From the NCBI GenBank assembly GCA_935421135.1, contig OW285190.1, positions 3,100,001-3,164,000 of the forward strand: a DNA stretch of 64,000 bases, read 5' to 3'. Source of the DNA: Bugulina stolonifera. Lineage: Eukaryota; Bryozoa; Gymnolaemata; Cheilostomatida; Bugulidae. The notes under the pieces are model-generated. The model was not told the origin of the DNA. It saw only the letters and a list, made by a program, of their open reading frames with translations, and made no database searches. This document shows positions 1 to 8,560 of this stretch, one piece after another; within the stretch, counting starts at the first letter, position 1, and every line of letters begins with the position of its first letter. Made by a program: the position numbers and the translations under genes.

Positions 1-194
1 TTTGCTCACTTATTTAAACTTTTGGCTTTATCTTGTTGGGTTTACTGCCATGTACTGCCACAGGTTGTTCTCAAAGCATAGTAATATACTGTACCTATAC
101 AATGTAGCTGGGGCAGTGTATCATGGATGTACCGCAAAGTCAACTAGAGTGTTTTTCATGTTTAATGTACATGTACGTGTTAATGCGGACTTAC
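1..194. other. intron 5 sequence of the CUB gene (partial)
   Basis: This stretch follows the phase-2 donor on the minus strand. I found no convincing acceptor plus in-frame exon in it. Short plus-strand open frames here lack coding character and overlap the minus-strand transmembrane exon. Confidence 0.5.
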
Positions 195-372
195 CCCATT
201 CTCTTTCTTCTCCACACAATGCTTAGTATAACAACAAGGATAACAACAGCTACTAGCACGGAAGTTCCTACAACTACTCCAACAAGCATGGTGCTGCCCC
301 CTGGTGGAGGAATGGTCTGATACATGTTAGCAGTTTCCGCTTTACTTGAAGCCGTATTGATATTCCAGTTTG
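195..372 (-). CDS. exon 5: transmembrane helix and stop-transfer
   Basis: The exon runs from acceptor GTTATTTAG (ending at 373; phase 1) to a consensus donor GTAAGT (194-189; phase 2), 178 bp. After a short juxtamembrane linker ending IPPPGGST comes MLVGVVVGTSVLVAVVILVV, continuing ILSIVW, 26 hydrophobic residues, then the basic cluster RRKRM. A helix followed by positive charges at the end of an extracellular chain indicates a single-pass type I topology. The switch from phase 1 to phase 2 is typical where the modular ectodomain ends and the cytoplasmic tail begins. The next exon is not evident in bases 1-188. Confidence 0.8.
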
Positions 373-2940
373 CTAAATAACACAATAACTAATTACTCAC
401 TATAATACAGACTGTACTCAGTGTTAAAGGCGGGATAAATTAGTTGCAATGCAATACTTATTACCATGTACCCACATGTACCCTGACTTCTAACACTGAT
501 TGCAGTAATGTGTGTCTAAAGGTATGAGCTGCTAATCTAATGCCTGTAAAACTACATTATACAGTATACTACATTATATGTGCAGTGTACACTGATAGGG
601 ACAAACTTTTTCGAAAACCTCAGTTGTTCTTTAGCATTACTCACCTGCACATGCAGTATATAATAATATGTACTAAAATATGCTTGCACCTGTTAAGATA
701 GGTTCCTCAGCTGTGCTCTGTGTTGGTGTTACTCTAACGAAATTTGTGATTGGTTCAGTGTGAACTTCAGATGAGTATCCTGTTGTGTTATTGGTTAACA
801 GTCCTTGTCCTTCTGAACTATCATTTCCCCAGACTGAAGTCAAAATAAATTAATTATATTATACATGTATAATCATGTGTATGTCACAAGAGCAAAAAAG
901 TGTACTAGCTACACGTAGGCAAAGCAACGTTATTTCATTTGAAAGCAGTACTTTGTATATCATCACAGGTGTATGCTAATTTGTAGGTTTATACTGATTC
1001 CAAAAGTCCACAAAATTTTTCTTTCACAGAATGAAGATCTAGTTTACCACTCTACAGGTGTATAATGCAAAGCAGCAACAATATTACTGATACATGTTGA
1101 CTTTCTTGTCTGACCTAAAATTTCAGCCTACAGTGAAAGCCTAACCCATTGTACACAGTCATTATACTATAAGATCACCACTGTTGTAAATGTTACTAAA
1201 GCTTGTCTAGTTGCACAAATGCATTATACCATATTTTGTTTATAGGTTACCTATGTACTGAAACATGAATCCATCAGCATTTTTCTTCCGTGAAGTTTTA
1301 AACACAAAAGAAATAGTGTTATTCTGTGCCGTGACATTAGTCCACGTGTTCTCATAATCTTCATTTTGATTTTGGCATATCCTGGTTGTTTCTGCTCCTT
1401 TTATGACAAGACGATCGTAACACTTAAGGTAGTGTAGATATAGGCGAATAAACTTAATCATTACTACATTTGATTTCAGATTTTTTAGAGTAAGGTGAGA
1501 AGTTATATTTACTCTGTACTTCCTAATACCATAAGCGGCATGACTGACAACATATCCTGCCCTTTGACCTCTAACATCGATTTCCTGTTTGGGAGTTGAT
1601 AACCCAACATCTATTACGCTGGCAACTGTAATTAGGATATTACAAACAATCGTTACTAAAAGGACTGACTGAAGCGTATCAGTCAAAATCGTTACTTCCT
1701 TAGAACTTTCTTTGCTCACTATCAAAAATATACAATTTTAATTAACATGATGCAATCATGTAGCTGTAGTTAAGTATGAATTGTAAAAAAGTTTAACCAT
1801 CTATGAAATCTATATTACTTTATGTTGGAGTCATGTTAGTTGCATTCCAATGGCTTTCAAACAGGAAACTATATTTTTATCACTGTTTTCTGGAGAAGCC
1901 TGATTCTATTCTACCAAATACTATTCATGTACAAAGAGAACTGCTCGACTCACCTCTATAGGTAAGATTGAAGGAAAACCATGGATTGTAGCTGTCGGAG
2001 TAGAGGTTTATGGTAACAGGACCTGTATGGTTCTTATAATGTATGATGGATGACTGTAGAGAAGGGTTGCATAGTTTCCTCTCCACTCCCTGTATTTGGA
2101 TGTAGGATACGTTGGCATCGCATTTGGCTGAATCTACATAGTCACACTGTGGCCGTCTACAGGGGAGATCGAGGGTGACAGCAGAGAGTTCAAACCAAGA
2201 ATATTCTGGAATACCCATCAGGTGTATCGTACAATCACGAGTTGTAGTTTGGGTCCCTGTTGGACTGAGTATACCACCTTCATAGCCTGCACTTGTATCA
2301 GTATGCATTTCACAGAATTTAATGAAGTCTAAAATCAACACATCTACACTTCAGCTCTATCAACAGCCATTGTTCCACAGAATTATCTATTCTCACGTAA
2401 GCCAAGGCTGTTTTAATGTGAAGTTCACTTATATTATGCTTTCACTCTCAAAAAATTGAACTACATGTAAGTATACAATGTCTTAGCACATTTCTATTTA
2501 TCCAAAGTAGGTTTTGGTACATGAGTGGTCTCGAGCTAGTCACTCTGATCTTGCAGCAATGACTTATGTGATTTCGCGGGTTCGAGTCCCACCGATGACC
2601 TGGAGGTCTTCGTCCCGAAGGTTTTCCTTCTGTGCCATATCGAACTATATGTATATAAATATTCAGCTATGGGAGCTGTGGTAGTCCCTCGACTAGCTCT
2701 GCCATTGGGCAGCCATGTTGAAGAGTTGTGTTTGACGCCACGGATATTATTACTGTTATGACAAGTAATATAATAATAATATTTATTATTATTATCATTA
2801 AAATGTATGGTTGCAAATGATCATAATAGAGAGCTTGCAGAACCTATGTACATTCACAACAGATTTTACTAACCTGTACTTGCCATGGCAGCTGAAGACA
2901 CCATCACTAGCCGTATGGCCCATATTCCTATCAGTTCCAT
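195..2940 (-). CDS. CUB-domain type I membrane protein, 5' part (five exons, partial)
   Basis: Exons 2940-2874, 2328-1954, 1625-1251, 833-690 and 372-195 join in one frame to about 379 residues. Order: signal peptide (1-22), CUB-like domain 1 (about 37-147), CUB-like domain 2 (about 148-272), Ser/Thr/Asn-rich stalk (about 273-348), a 26-residue transmembrane helix (about 349-374) and the basic stop-transfer RRKRM. The first four introns are all phase 1, as is usual for shuffled extracellular modules. The last donor (phase 2) leads to a cytoplasmic part off the left edge. CUB domains are extracellular beta-sandwich modules that bind proteins or glycans, so a cell-surface receptor or adhesion role is inferred; no specific family is recognised. 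Many N-X-S/T sites suggest heavy N-glycosylation. The model rests on splice consensus and phase, not on transcripts. Confidence 0.75.
373..689 (-). other. intron 4 (317 bp)
   Basis: Donor GTGCAA at 689-684 and acceptor TTTAG ending at 373. The AT-rich interior shows no other feature. Confidence 0.6.
690..833 (-). CDS. exon 4: Ser/Thr/Asn-rich stalk
   Basis: This 144-bp exon (48 codons) lies between acceptor TTGACTTCAG (ending at 834) and donor GTGCAAG (689-683), phase 1 on both sides, in frame with its neighbours. It was found by splice phase and is too short to stand out as an open frame. It begins WGNDSSEGQG and ends STAEEPILT. About a third of the residues are Ser, Thr or Asn, with NDS, NNT and NTT glycosylation sites and no cysteine. 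This suits an extended, glycosylated linker between the CUB domains and the membrane. Its symmetric phase means it could be skipped without frame loss. Confidence 0.65.
834..1250 (-). other. intron 3 (417 bp)
   Basis: Donor GTAACC at 1250-1245 and acceptor GACTTCAG ending at 834. The AT-rich interior shows nothing recognisable. Confidence 0.6.
1251..1625 (-). CDS. exon 3: CUB-like domain 2
   Basis: The preferred exon uses acceptor CCTAATTACAG (ending at 1626) and donor GTAACC (1250-1245). It is 375 bp, phase 1 at both ends and identical in length to the first CUB exon. The core reads KCYDRLVIKG, then RICQ, and ends ISFVFKTSRKKNADGFMFQY, a textbook last CUB strand. Only the second conserved cysteine pair is present; CUB domains lacking the first disulfide are known. 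N-X-S/T sites: NIT, NVT, NNT. The frame stays open upstream to another phase-1 acceptor at 1719-1720 (exon 1251-1718), which would add 31 residues including the hydrophobic run SVLLVTIVCNILITVASVI. I treat that run as intron read-through because equal 375-bp exons are the simpler model. A third phase-1 acceptor, CCTTTTAG, lies between them. Confidence 0.78.
1626..1953 (-). other. intron 2 (328 bp) with alternative acceptors
   Basis: Donor GTGAGT at 1953-1948 and preferred acceptor ATTACAG ending at 1626. Further in-phase acceptors lie upstream (GATAG ending at 1719 and CCTTTTAG nearer the exon), so N-terminally longer exon 3 variants are possible. Confidence 0.55.
1954..2328 (-). CDS. exon 2: CUB-like domain 1
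   Basis: The exon is 375 bp (125 codons), phase 1 on both sides. Acceptor TTGATTTTAG ends at 2329 and donor GTGAGT occupies 1953-1948. The translation has the CUB entry motif GYEGGILSPTG, a following C-T-I-H strand, then QCDYVD, a strand YIQIQGVERKLC, and the closing strand WFSFNLTYR, which matches the usual CUB ending of alternating aromatic residues. Seven cysteines are present (CEM, DCT, PCR, QCD, KCD, LCN and their neighbours), more than the usual four, so an extra disulfide is likely. N-glycosylation sites: NVS, NHT, NLT. Reading past the donor meets a stop about ten codons later, supporting the splice. Confidence 0.82.
2329..2873 (-). other. intron 1 (545 bp)
   Basis: Donor GTTAGT at 2873-2868 and acceptor GATTTTAG ending at 2329, phase 1. 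More than half of it is the antisense SINE at 2511-2800. Confidence 0.65.
2511..2800 (+). mobile_element. tRNA-derived SINE in intron 1
   Basis: A pol III B box GGTTCGAGTCC (2579-2589) lies 50 bp after a degenerate A box TACATGAGTGG (2518-2528), which is tRNA spacing. The preceding 7 bases and those after the T arm pair only partly, and the T stem has a mismatch, so this is a decayed tRNA-like head rather than a working tRNA. A non-tRNA body follows (about 2600-2745). The 3' end is a run of TAA/ATT trinucleotides (about 2760-2800), typical of SINE tails. It lies antisense to the host gene within the 545-bp intron 1. I could not identify a clear target-site duplication, so the edges are approximate. 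The tRNA source could be a long-variable-arm (Leu/Ser) type, given the A-box form. Confidence 0.7.
2874..2940 (-). CDS. exon 1: start codon and signal peptide
   Basis: The ATG at 2940-2938 opens 22 codons reading MELIGIWAIRLVMVSSAAMA followed by S-T. This is a short hydrophobic stretch ending in small residues, as in a cleavable signal peptide. The exon ends AGTACAG before donor GTTAGT (2873-2868), leaving phase 1. The single leftover G joins AC at the start of exon 2 to make an Asp codon and keeps the frame into the first CUB domain. An internal Met at codon 13 is possible but would shorten the signal. It is too short to stand out as an open frame on its own. Confidence 0.68.
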
Positions 2941-3050
2941 AGCCTGAATGCACAAGTCAATATCCTACCCTCGTCAGCAACTCGATTTATTATTGGTTAC
3001 ATGGTTACAAGAGATTATAATTATATACTTATTCATACGTAAGTTACATG
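2941..3050 (-). promoter_or_regulatory. possible proximal promoter of the CUB gene
   Basis: About 110 bp separate the start codon from the inverted satellite block. On the minus strand this stretch holds a CCAAT pentamer (2996-2992) and a TATA-like AAGTATATAA (3030-3021), which lies inside a decayed satellite monomer. The distance to the ATG would allow a short 5' UTR. AT-rich sequence gives such matches by chance, and an untranslated upstream exon beyond the satellite is equally possible. Confidence 0.2.
2994..3040 (-). repeat. decayed 50-bp satellite monomer at the array edge
   Basis: The stretch opens TGGTTACATGGTTACAAG and continues TTAT..TATT..ACG, matching the satellite's TGGTTACAGAAGTTACAAGG and following TTACATATTTATATTTATT with several substitutions and small indels. 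Edge monomers that escape homogenisation normally decay this way. It lies 54 bp upstream of the CUB start codon. Confidence 0.5.
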
Positions 3051-3900
3051 GGTTACATATTTATATTTATTTACAACGCCAGTGGTTACAGAAGTTACAA
3101 GGTTACATATTTATATTTATTTACAACGCCAGTGGTTACAGAAGTTACAAGGTTACATGTTTATATTTATTTACAACGCCAGTGGTTACAGAAGTTACAA
3201 GGTTACATGTTTATATTTATTTACAACGCCAGTGGTTACAGAAGTTACAAGGTTACATGTTTATATTTATTTACAACGCCAGTGGTTACAGAAGTTACAA
3301 GGTTACATGTTTATATTTATTTACAACGCCAGTGGTTACAGAAGTTACAAGGTTACATGTTTATATTTATTTACAACGCCAGTGGTTACAGAATTTACAA
3401 GATTACATGTTTATATTTATTTACAACTCCAGTGGTTACAGAAGTTACAAGGTTACATATTTATATTTATTTACAACGCCAGTGGTTACAGAAGTTACAA
3501 GGTTACATATTTATATTTATTTACAACGCCAGTGGTTACAGAAGTTACAAGGTTACATGTTTATATTTATTTACAACGCCAGTGGTTACAGAAGTTACAA
3601 GGTTACATGTTTATATTTATTTACAACGCCAGTGGTTACAGAAGTTACAAGGTTACATGTTTATATTTATTTACAACGCCAGTGGTTACAGAAGTTACAA
3701 GGTTACATGTTTATATTTATTTACAACGCCAGTGGTTACAGAAGTTACAAGGTTACATGTTTATATTTATTTACAACGCCAGTGGTTACAGAAGTTACAA
3801 GGTTACATATTTATATTTATTTACAACGCCAGTGGTTACAGAAGTTACAAGGTTACATATTTATATTTATTTACAACGCCAGTGGTTACAGAAGTTACAA
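3051..3900 (-). repeat. inverted satellite block, 17 monomers of 50 bp
   Basis: The block is exactly 850 bp, 17 head-to-tail monomers beginning GGTTACATRT and ending GAAGTTACAA. It is the reverse complement of the main array. It is very homogeneous: apart from the C/T (here G/A) site at ACATGT/ACATAT I see substitutions only around monomers 7 and 8 (3385-3450). None of the other marker variants common in the main array occur here, suggesting it has been isolated from exchange with it. All frames on the plus strand are open through the block because this strand of the monomer lacks stop triplets; it is not a gene. Confidence 0.97.
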
Positions 3901-4550
3901 AATCGTATATAAAAATATTTTGTTCATAGTTAGTGTGTAGCTAGAAAATTTATTGAATGCTTTTAGCATTTTGGCTAATAAAATATGTGCTACTTACTTT
4001 TGACATTGCTTTTGACTTTCATCTATTAGAAAACAAATGTATTGAGTTTAAATGTTTATTATTACAACAAATTCTTACTTTTTAAACAGCCGAGGGAGAT
4101 AACTCCTATTCTACTAATTCTCAATAAAAAAGAAACTTTGTTATGTGGAGTAAGAGTTGTCTTTTCTTCCATACAAATAATTTCGAAAGAATTCTAATTG
4201 CAATTGTTAACAGATACGTAGTTATCTCCCCTTAATATTTAAGTAAATCTTTTTTTTGCAATTCTTGCTGTGATATTTTTGAGTTAAAATAATACAATAT
4301 TAAGACCTTCATTTTATTTTAACTTAGCTATACTAATTCTCCAGTTTTGTAGGAAAACCTTTTTTGATTATGTAAACCAAAATCTTGAACACCTTTCTGT
4401 TCCAATAAAGATTTCTTTATATTATAGTTAGGAAGAACATTTAATAGCGATTGATTTTTTTCGTAGGTTTGCTACACGCGAATTTCGCGAAAGTTAAAAC
4501 TCGCGATCTGTATCTGCTTTTAGGGTATAAAATCAAATATTGCCTCAAGG
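3901..4550. other. AT-rich non-coding spacer between opposed satellite blocks
   Basis: I find no coding sequence. It holds GGGAGATAACT (4094-4104) and its inverse AGTTATCTCCC (4220-4230), about 115 bp apart, and an eight-base palindrome TTCGCGAA (4484-4491) within a GCG-rich patch near 4478-4506. The opposed GGGAGATAACT motifs could be ends of a small foldback element, but the match does not extend beyond about 12 bp. The sequence is present once in the window. Confidence 0.6.
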
Positions 4551-4613
4551 AAAGGTGCTAAATACAATGTAAATGATGGTTTACGTACATTGTTGTCATT
4601 TGTGCTAACAATG
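4551..4613. other. left flank of the duplicated block (copy 1)
   Basis: This short non-satellite sequence begins AAAGGTGCTAAATACAATG. It is repeated at 8552-8614 and marks the left limit of the 4,001-bp tandem duplication. No function is apparent. Confidence 0.7.
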
Positions 4614-4643
4614 TCCCACCTCGTTACTTCTGTAACCACTGGC
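4614..4643 (+). repeat. partial satellite monomer left of the hAT element (copy 1)
   Basis: ACCTCGTTACTTCTGTAACC then ACTGGC matches the satellite half that precedes CGTTGTAAAT. It is the left remainder of the monomer split by the transposon; the right remainder resumes at 5520. The same arrangement recurs at 8615-8644. Confidence 0.85.
4636..4643 (+). repeat. target-site duplication, left (hAT copy 1)
   Basis: CCACTGGC, exactly matching 5520-5527 on the other side of the element. It is a normal segment of the satellite monomer. Confidence 0.9.
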
Positions 4644-5519
4644 CAGGGCCGTAGCGCCCTAAGAAATGTTGGTGGGGCCAAAATATTAGGCCGGGGGTCC
4701 ACTGGGCCGCCTAGGCCCCCTGGCGGGGTCCGGGGCAGCGCGCCGGCGCCCTGAGAGTGTTTTTCATAAAAATAGAGCAAATTTGAAGCAGTTCAGGCTT
4801 ATGAAATATACCTGTGTAATAACATTAAATATAACCCAGCCACATACATATATATGCATGTACATGTATACATTGTATCTGTTCACAATTATGACTGAAC
4901 ATAAATCATTCAACTCTAACGACATTTACAAATACTTTACTCCTTTACAATGATGAAAAACATGCAATGAAATGAAGTAGAGCTAACGAATCTACAAAAA
5001 GCAGCTGAAAGCATGTGTTTCTTTCCTACCATATATATATTTCTTATTTCTCCCTATAAGATTGAATGCCTAAGTAAATATATTGAAAACAATGTAGGGC
5101 AGACAGATAGCCGAATCCAAAAAAGTTTGTTCAATTGAAAACTAATATAATTGTTTAGATTTTCAAGGTTTATATTTCTTTACACACTCAGTACATGGAC
5201 TGTGTATACGGTACCTCTTATACTGTATACTAGAATAATCTTCAAATATAGAGTTATCTCCCCTGACAGGTTTTTAATATCTAAAATGTTACATAACTGC
5301 AGTTAAGTACGGTAGTATTTAGAAATTTCTGATATAAAAGTGTTTAACACACTTATTATCACCATATCCTTACATATCTTGTAAACCCCGCAAATAGGAA
5401 AATGGAAGAAACTTTAAACACTTATCTGACCATGATAATAAATTGACTACATTTCGACTTTGCAATGCTAAAAGTTGAGACGGTCAGGCCGCATGGCCGT
5501 ATAGGGCACTACGGCCCTG
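4644..5519. mobile_element. non-autonomous hAT-like DNA transposon, copy 1
   Basis: This 876-bp element starts CAGGGCCGTAGCGCCCTA and ends with the inverse carrying one change in 18 bp (C to T at the twelfth base). It is flanked by the 8-bp direct repeat CCACTGGC. Ends beginning CAGGG and an 8-bp target duplication are hallmarks of the hAT superfamily. The left subterminal region is strikingly GC-rich (4689-4752) in an AT-rich element. The interior has no reading frame resembling a transposase, so it would need a transposase from elsewhere. An AGTTATCTCCCC motif lies near 5251. Removing the element and one target copy restores an ordinary monomer, proving insertion into pre-existing satellite. 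Confidence 0.88.
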
Positions 5520-5527
5520 CCACTGGC
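5520..5527 (+). repeat. target-site duplication, right (hAT copy 1)
   Basis: CCACTGGC directly after the right terminal repeat CTACGGCCCTG; identical to 4636-4643. Confidence 0.9.
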
Positions 5528-8500
5528 GTTGTAAATAAATATAAACATGTAACCTTGTAACTTCTGTAACCACTGGCGTTGTAAATAAATATAAACATGT
5601 AACCTTGTAACTTCTGTAACCACTGGCGTTGTAAATAAATATAAATATGTAACCTTGTAACTTCTGTAACCACTGGCGTTGTAAATAAATATGAATATGT
5701 AACCTTGTAACTTCTGTAACCACTGGCGTTGTAAATAAATATAAATATGTAACCTTGTAACTTCTGTAACCACTGGCGTTGTAAATAAATATAAACATGT
5801 AACCTTGTAACTTCTGTAACCACTGGCCTTGTAAATAAATATAAATATGTAACCTTGTAACTTCTGTAATCAATGGCGTTGTAAATAAATATAAACATGT
5901 AACCTTGTAACTTCTGTAACCACTGGCGTTGTAAATAAATATAAACGTGTAACCTTGTAACTTCTGTAACCACTGGCGTTGTAAATAAATATAAACATGT
6001 AACCTTGTAACTTCTGTAACCACTGGCGTTGTAAATAAATATAAATATGTAACCTTGTAACTTCTGTAACCACTGGTGTTGTAAATAAATATAAACATGT
6101 AACCTTGTAACTTCTGTAACCACTGGCGTTGTAAATAAATATAAACATGTAACCTTGTAACTTCTGTAACCACTGGCGTTGTAAATAAATATAAATATGT
6201 AACCTTGTAACTTCTGTAACCACTGGCGTTGTAAATAAATATAAACATGTAACCTTGTAACTTCTGTAACCACTGGCGTTGTAAATAAATATAAACATGT
6301 AACCTTGTAACTTCTGTAACCACTGGCGTTGTAAATAAATATAAATATGTAACCTTGTAACTTCTGTAACCACTGGCGTTGTAAATAAATATAAACATGT
6401 AACCTTGTAACTTTTGTAACCACTGGCGTTGTAAATAAATATAAACATGTAACCTTGTAACTTCTGTAACCACTGGCGTTGTAAATAAATATAAATATGT
6501 AACCTTGTAACTTCTGTAACCACTGGCGTTGTAAATAAATATAAACATGTAACCTTGTAACTTCTGTAACCACTGGCGTTGTAAATAAATATAAATATGT
6601 AACCTTGTAACTTGTGCAACCACTGGCGTTGTAAATAAATATAAATGTGTAACCTTGTAACTTCTGTAACCACTGGCGTTGTAAATAAATATAAACATGT
6701 AACCTTGTAACTTCTGTAACCACTGGCGTTGTAAATAAATATAAACATGTAACCTTGTAACTTTTGTAACCACTGGCGTTGTAAATAAATATAAACATGT
6801 AACCTTGTAACTTCTGTAACCACTGGCATTGTAAATAAATATAAATATGTAACCTTGTAACTTGTGCAACCACTGGCGTTGTAAATAAATATAAATGTGT
6901 AACCTTGTAACTTCTGTAACCACTGGCGCTGTAAATAAATATAAACATGTAACCTTGTAACTTCTGTAACCACTGGCGTTGTAAATAAATATAAACATGT
7001 AACCTTGTAACTTTTGTAACCACTGGCGTTGTAAATAAATATAAACATGTAACCTTGTAACTTCTGTAACCACTGGCATTGTAAATAAATATAAATATGT
7101 AACCTTGTAACTTCTGTAACCACTGGCGTTGTAAATAAATATAAACATGTAACCTTGTAACTTCTGTAACCACTGGCGTTGTAAATAAATATAAATGTGT
7201 AACCTTGTAACTTCTGTAACCACTGGCGTTGTAAATAAATATAAACATGTAACCTTGTAACTTCTGTAACCACTGGCGTTGTAAATAAATATAAATATGT
7301 AACCTTGTAACTTCTGTAACCACTGGCGTTGTAAATAAATATAAATGTGTAACCTTGTAACTTCTGTAACCACTGGCGTTGTAAATAAATACAAATATGT
7401 AACCTTGTAACTTCTGTAACCACTGGCGTTGTAAATAAATATAAATGTGTAACCTTGTAACTTCTGTAACCACTGGCGTTGTAAATAAATATAAATATGT
7501 AACCTTGTAACTTGTGCAACCACTGGCGTTGTAAATAAATATAAATGTGTAACCTTGTAACTTCTGTAACCACTGGCGTTGTAAATAAATATAAACATGT
7601 AACCTTGTAACTTCTGTAACCACTGGCGTTGTAAATAAATATAAACATGTAACCTTGTAACTTCTGTAACCACTGGCGTTGTAAATAAATATAAACATGT
7701 AACCTTGTAACTTCTGTAACCACTGGCGTTGTAAATAAATATAAACATGTAACCTTGTAACTTCTGTAACCACTGGCGTTGTAAATAAATATAAATATGT
7801 AACCTTGTAACTTCTGTAACTACTGGTGTTGTAAATAAATATAAACATGTAACCTTGTAACTTCTGTAACCACTGGCGTTGTAAATAAATATAAACATGT
7901 AACCTTGTAACTTCTGTAACCACTGGCGTTGTAAATAAATATAAATATGTAACCTTGTAACTTCTGTAACCACTGGCGTTGTAAATAAATATGAATATGT
8001 AACCTTGTAACTTCTGTAACCACTGGCGTTGTAAATAAATATAAATATGTAACCTTGTAACTTCTGTAACCACTGGCGTTGTAAATAAATATAAACATGT
8101 AACCTTGTAACTTCTGTAACCACTGGCCTTGTAAATAAATATAAATATGTAACCTTGTAACTTCTGTAATCAATGGCGTTGTAAATAAATATAAACATGT
8201 AACCTTGTAACTTCTGTAACCACTGGCGTTGTAAATAAATATAAACGTGTAACCTTGTAACTTCTGTAACCACTGGCGTTGTAAATAAACATAAACATGT
8301 AACCTTGTAACTTCTGTAACCACTGGCGTTGTAAATAAATATAAATATGTAACCTTGTAACTTCTGTAACCACTGGTGTTGTAAATAAATATAAACATGT
8401 AACCTTGTAACTTCTGTAACCACTGGCGTTGTAAATAAATATAAACATGTAACCTTGTAACTTCTGTAACCACTGGCGTTGTAAATAAATATAAATATGT

Positions 8501-8545
8501 AACCTTGTAACTTCTGTAACTACTGGTGTTGTAAATAAATATAAA
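5520..8545 (+). repeat. 50-bp satellite array, first segment (about 60 monomers)
   Basis: Head-to-tail monomers, each TGTAACCT, TGTAACTTC, TGTAACCACTGGCGT, TGTAAATAAATATAAAYA in order (8+9+15+18 bp), about 32% GC. Phase is kept for the whole segment without an indel. Monomers differ by recurrent single-base variants (GCGTT to GTGTT, GCATT or GCCTT; TTCTGTAAC to TTTTGTAAC or TTGTGCAAC). The segment stops in mid-monomer at the duplication junction near 8543. Long minus-strand open frames here are not genes. Confidence 0.97.
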
Positions 8546-8560
8546 GGTGCTAAAGGTGCT
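8543..8560 (+). repeat. duplication junction with tandem AAAGGTGCT
   Basis: Satellite breaks off inside ..AAATAAATATAAA and runs into AAAGGTGCT, which is repeated twice back to back (8543-8551, 8552-8560). At the original left edge (4551-4559) it occurs once. Microhomology of AAA plus a 9-bp templated repeat points to an end-joining or replication-slippage event, not simple homologous unequal exchange. Confidence 0.8.

Larger units (their letters stand above)
4551..8551 (+). repeat. 4,001-bp tandem duplication, copy 1
   Basis: The block holds the left flank, partial monomer, hAT-like element and about 3 kb of satellite. Every landmark recurs 4,001 bp downstream. The non-satellite part (about 970 bp) looked identical by eye. 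In the satellite part I see scattered differences, for example 6414 T against C, 7278 G against A, 7544 A against G and 8483 A against G in copy 2. Confidence 0.93.

Noticed and set aside
2..320. Short plus-strand open frames of 65 and 74 codons
   Set aside because: They lie opposite the transmembrane exon and in intron sequence, with no domain or composition supporting them.
1240..1725. Full 161-codon minus-strand frame as a single exon with its own start
   Set aside because: Its Met is in intron sequence; splice sites and the 375-bp exon length support a shorter internal exon.
2511..2590. Functional tRNA gene
   Set aside because: The A box is degenerate, the acceptor and T stems are mismatched, and a SINE body and tail follow.
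2948..3940. Three overlapping plus-strand open frames of 276-330 codons
   Set aside because: Same stop-free satellite strand in the inverted block; not coding.
4093..4230. Small foldback transposon between opposed GGGAGATAACT motifs
   Set aside because: The inverted match stops after about 12 bp and no target duplication is visible.
4520..4780. 86-codon minus-strand frame rich in Pro and Gly (and its counterpart near 8781)
   Set aside because: It reads through the GC-rich terminal region of the hAT-like element and the flanking partial monomer; no protein family is evident.
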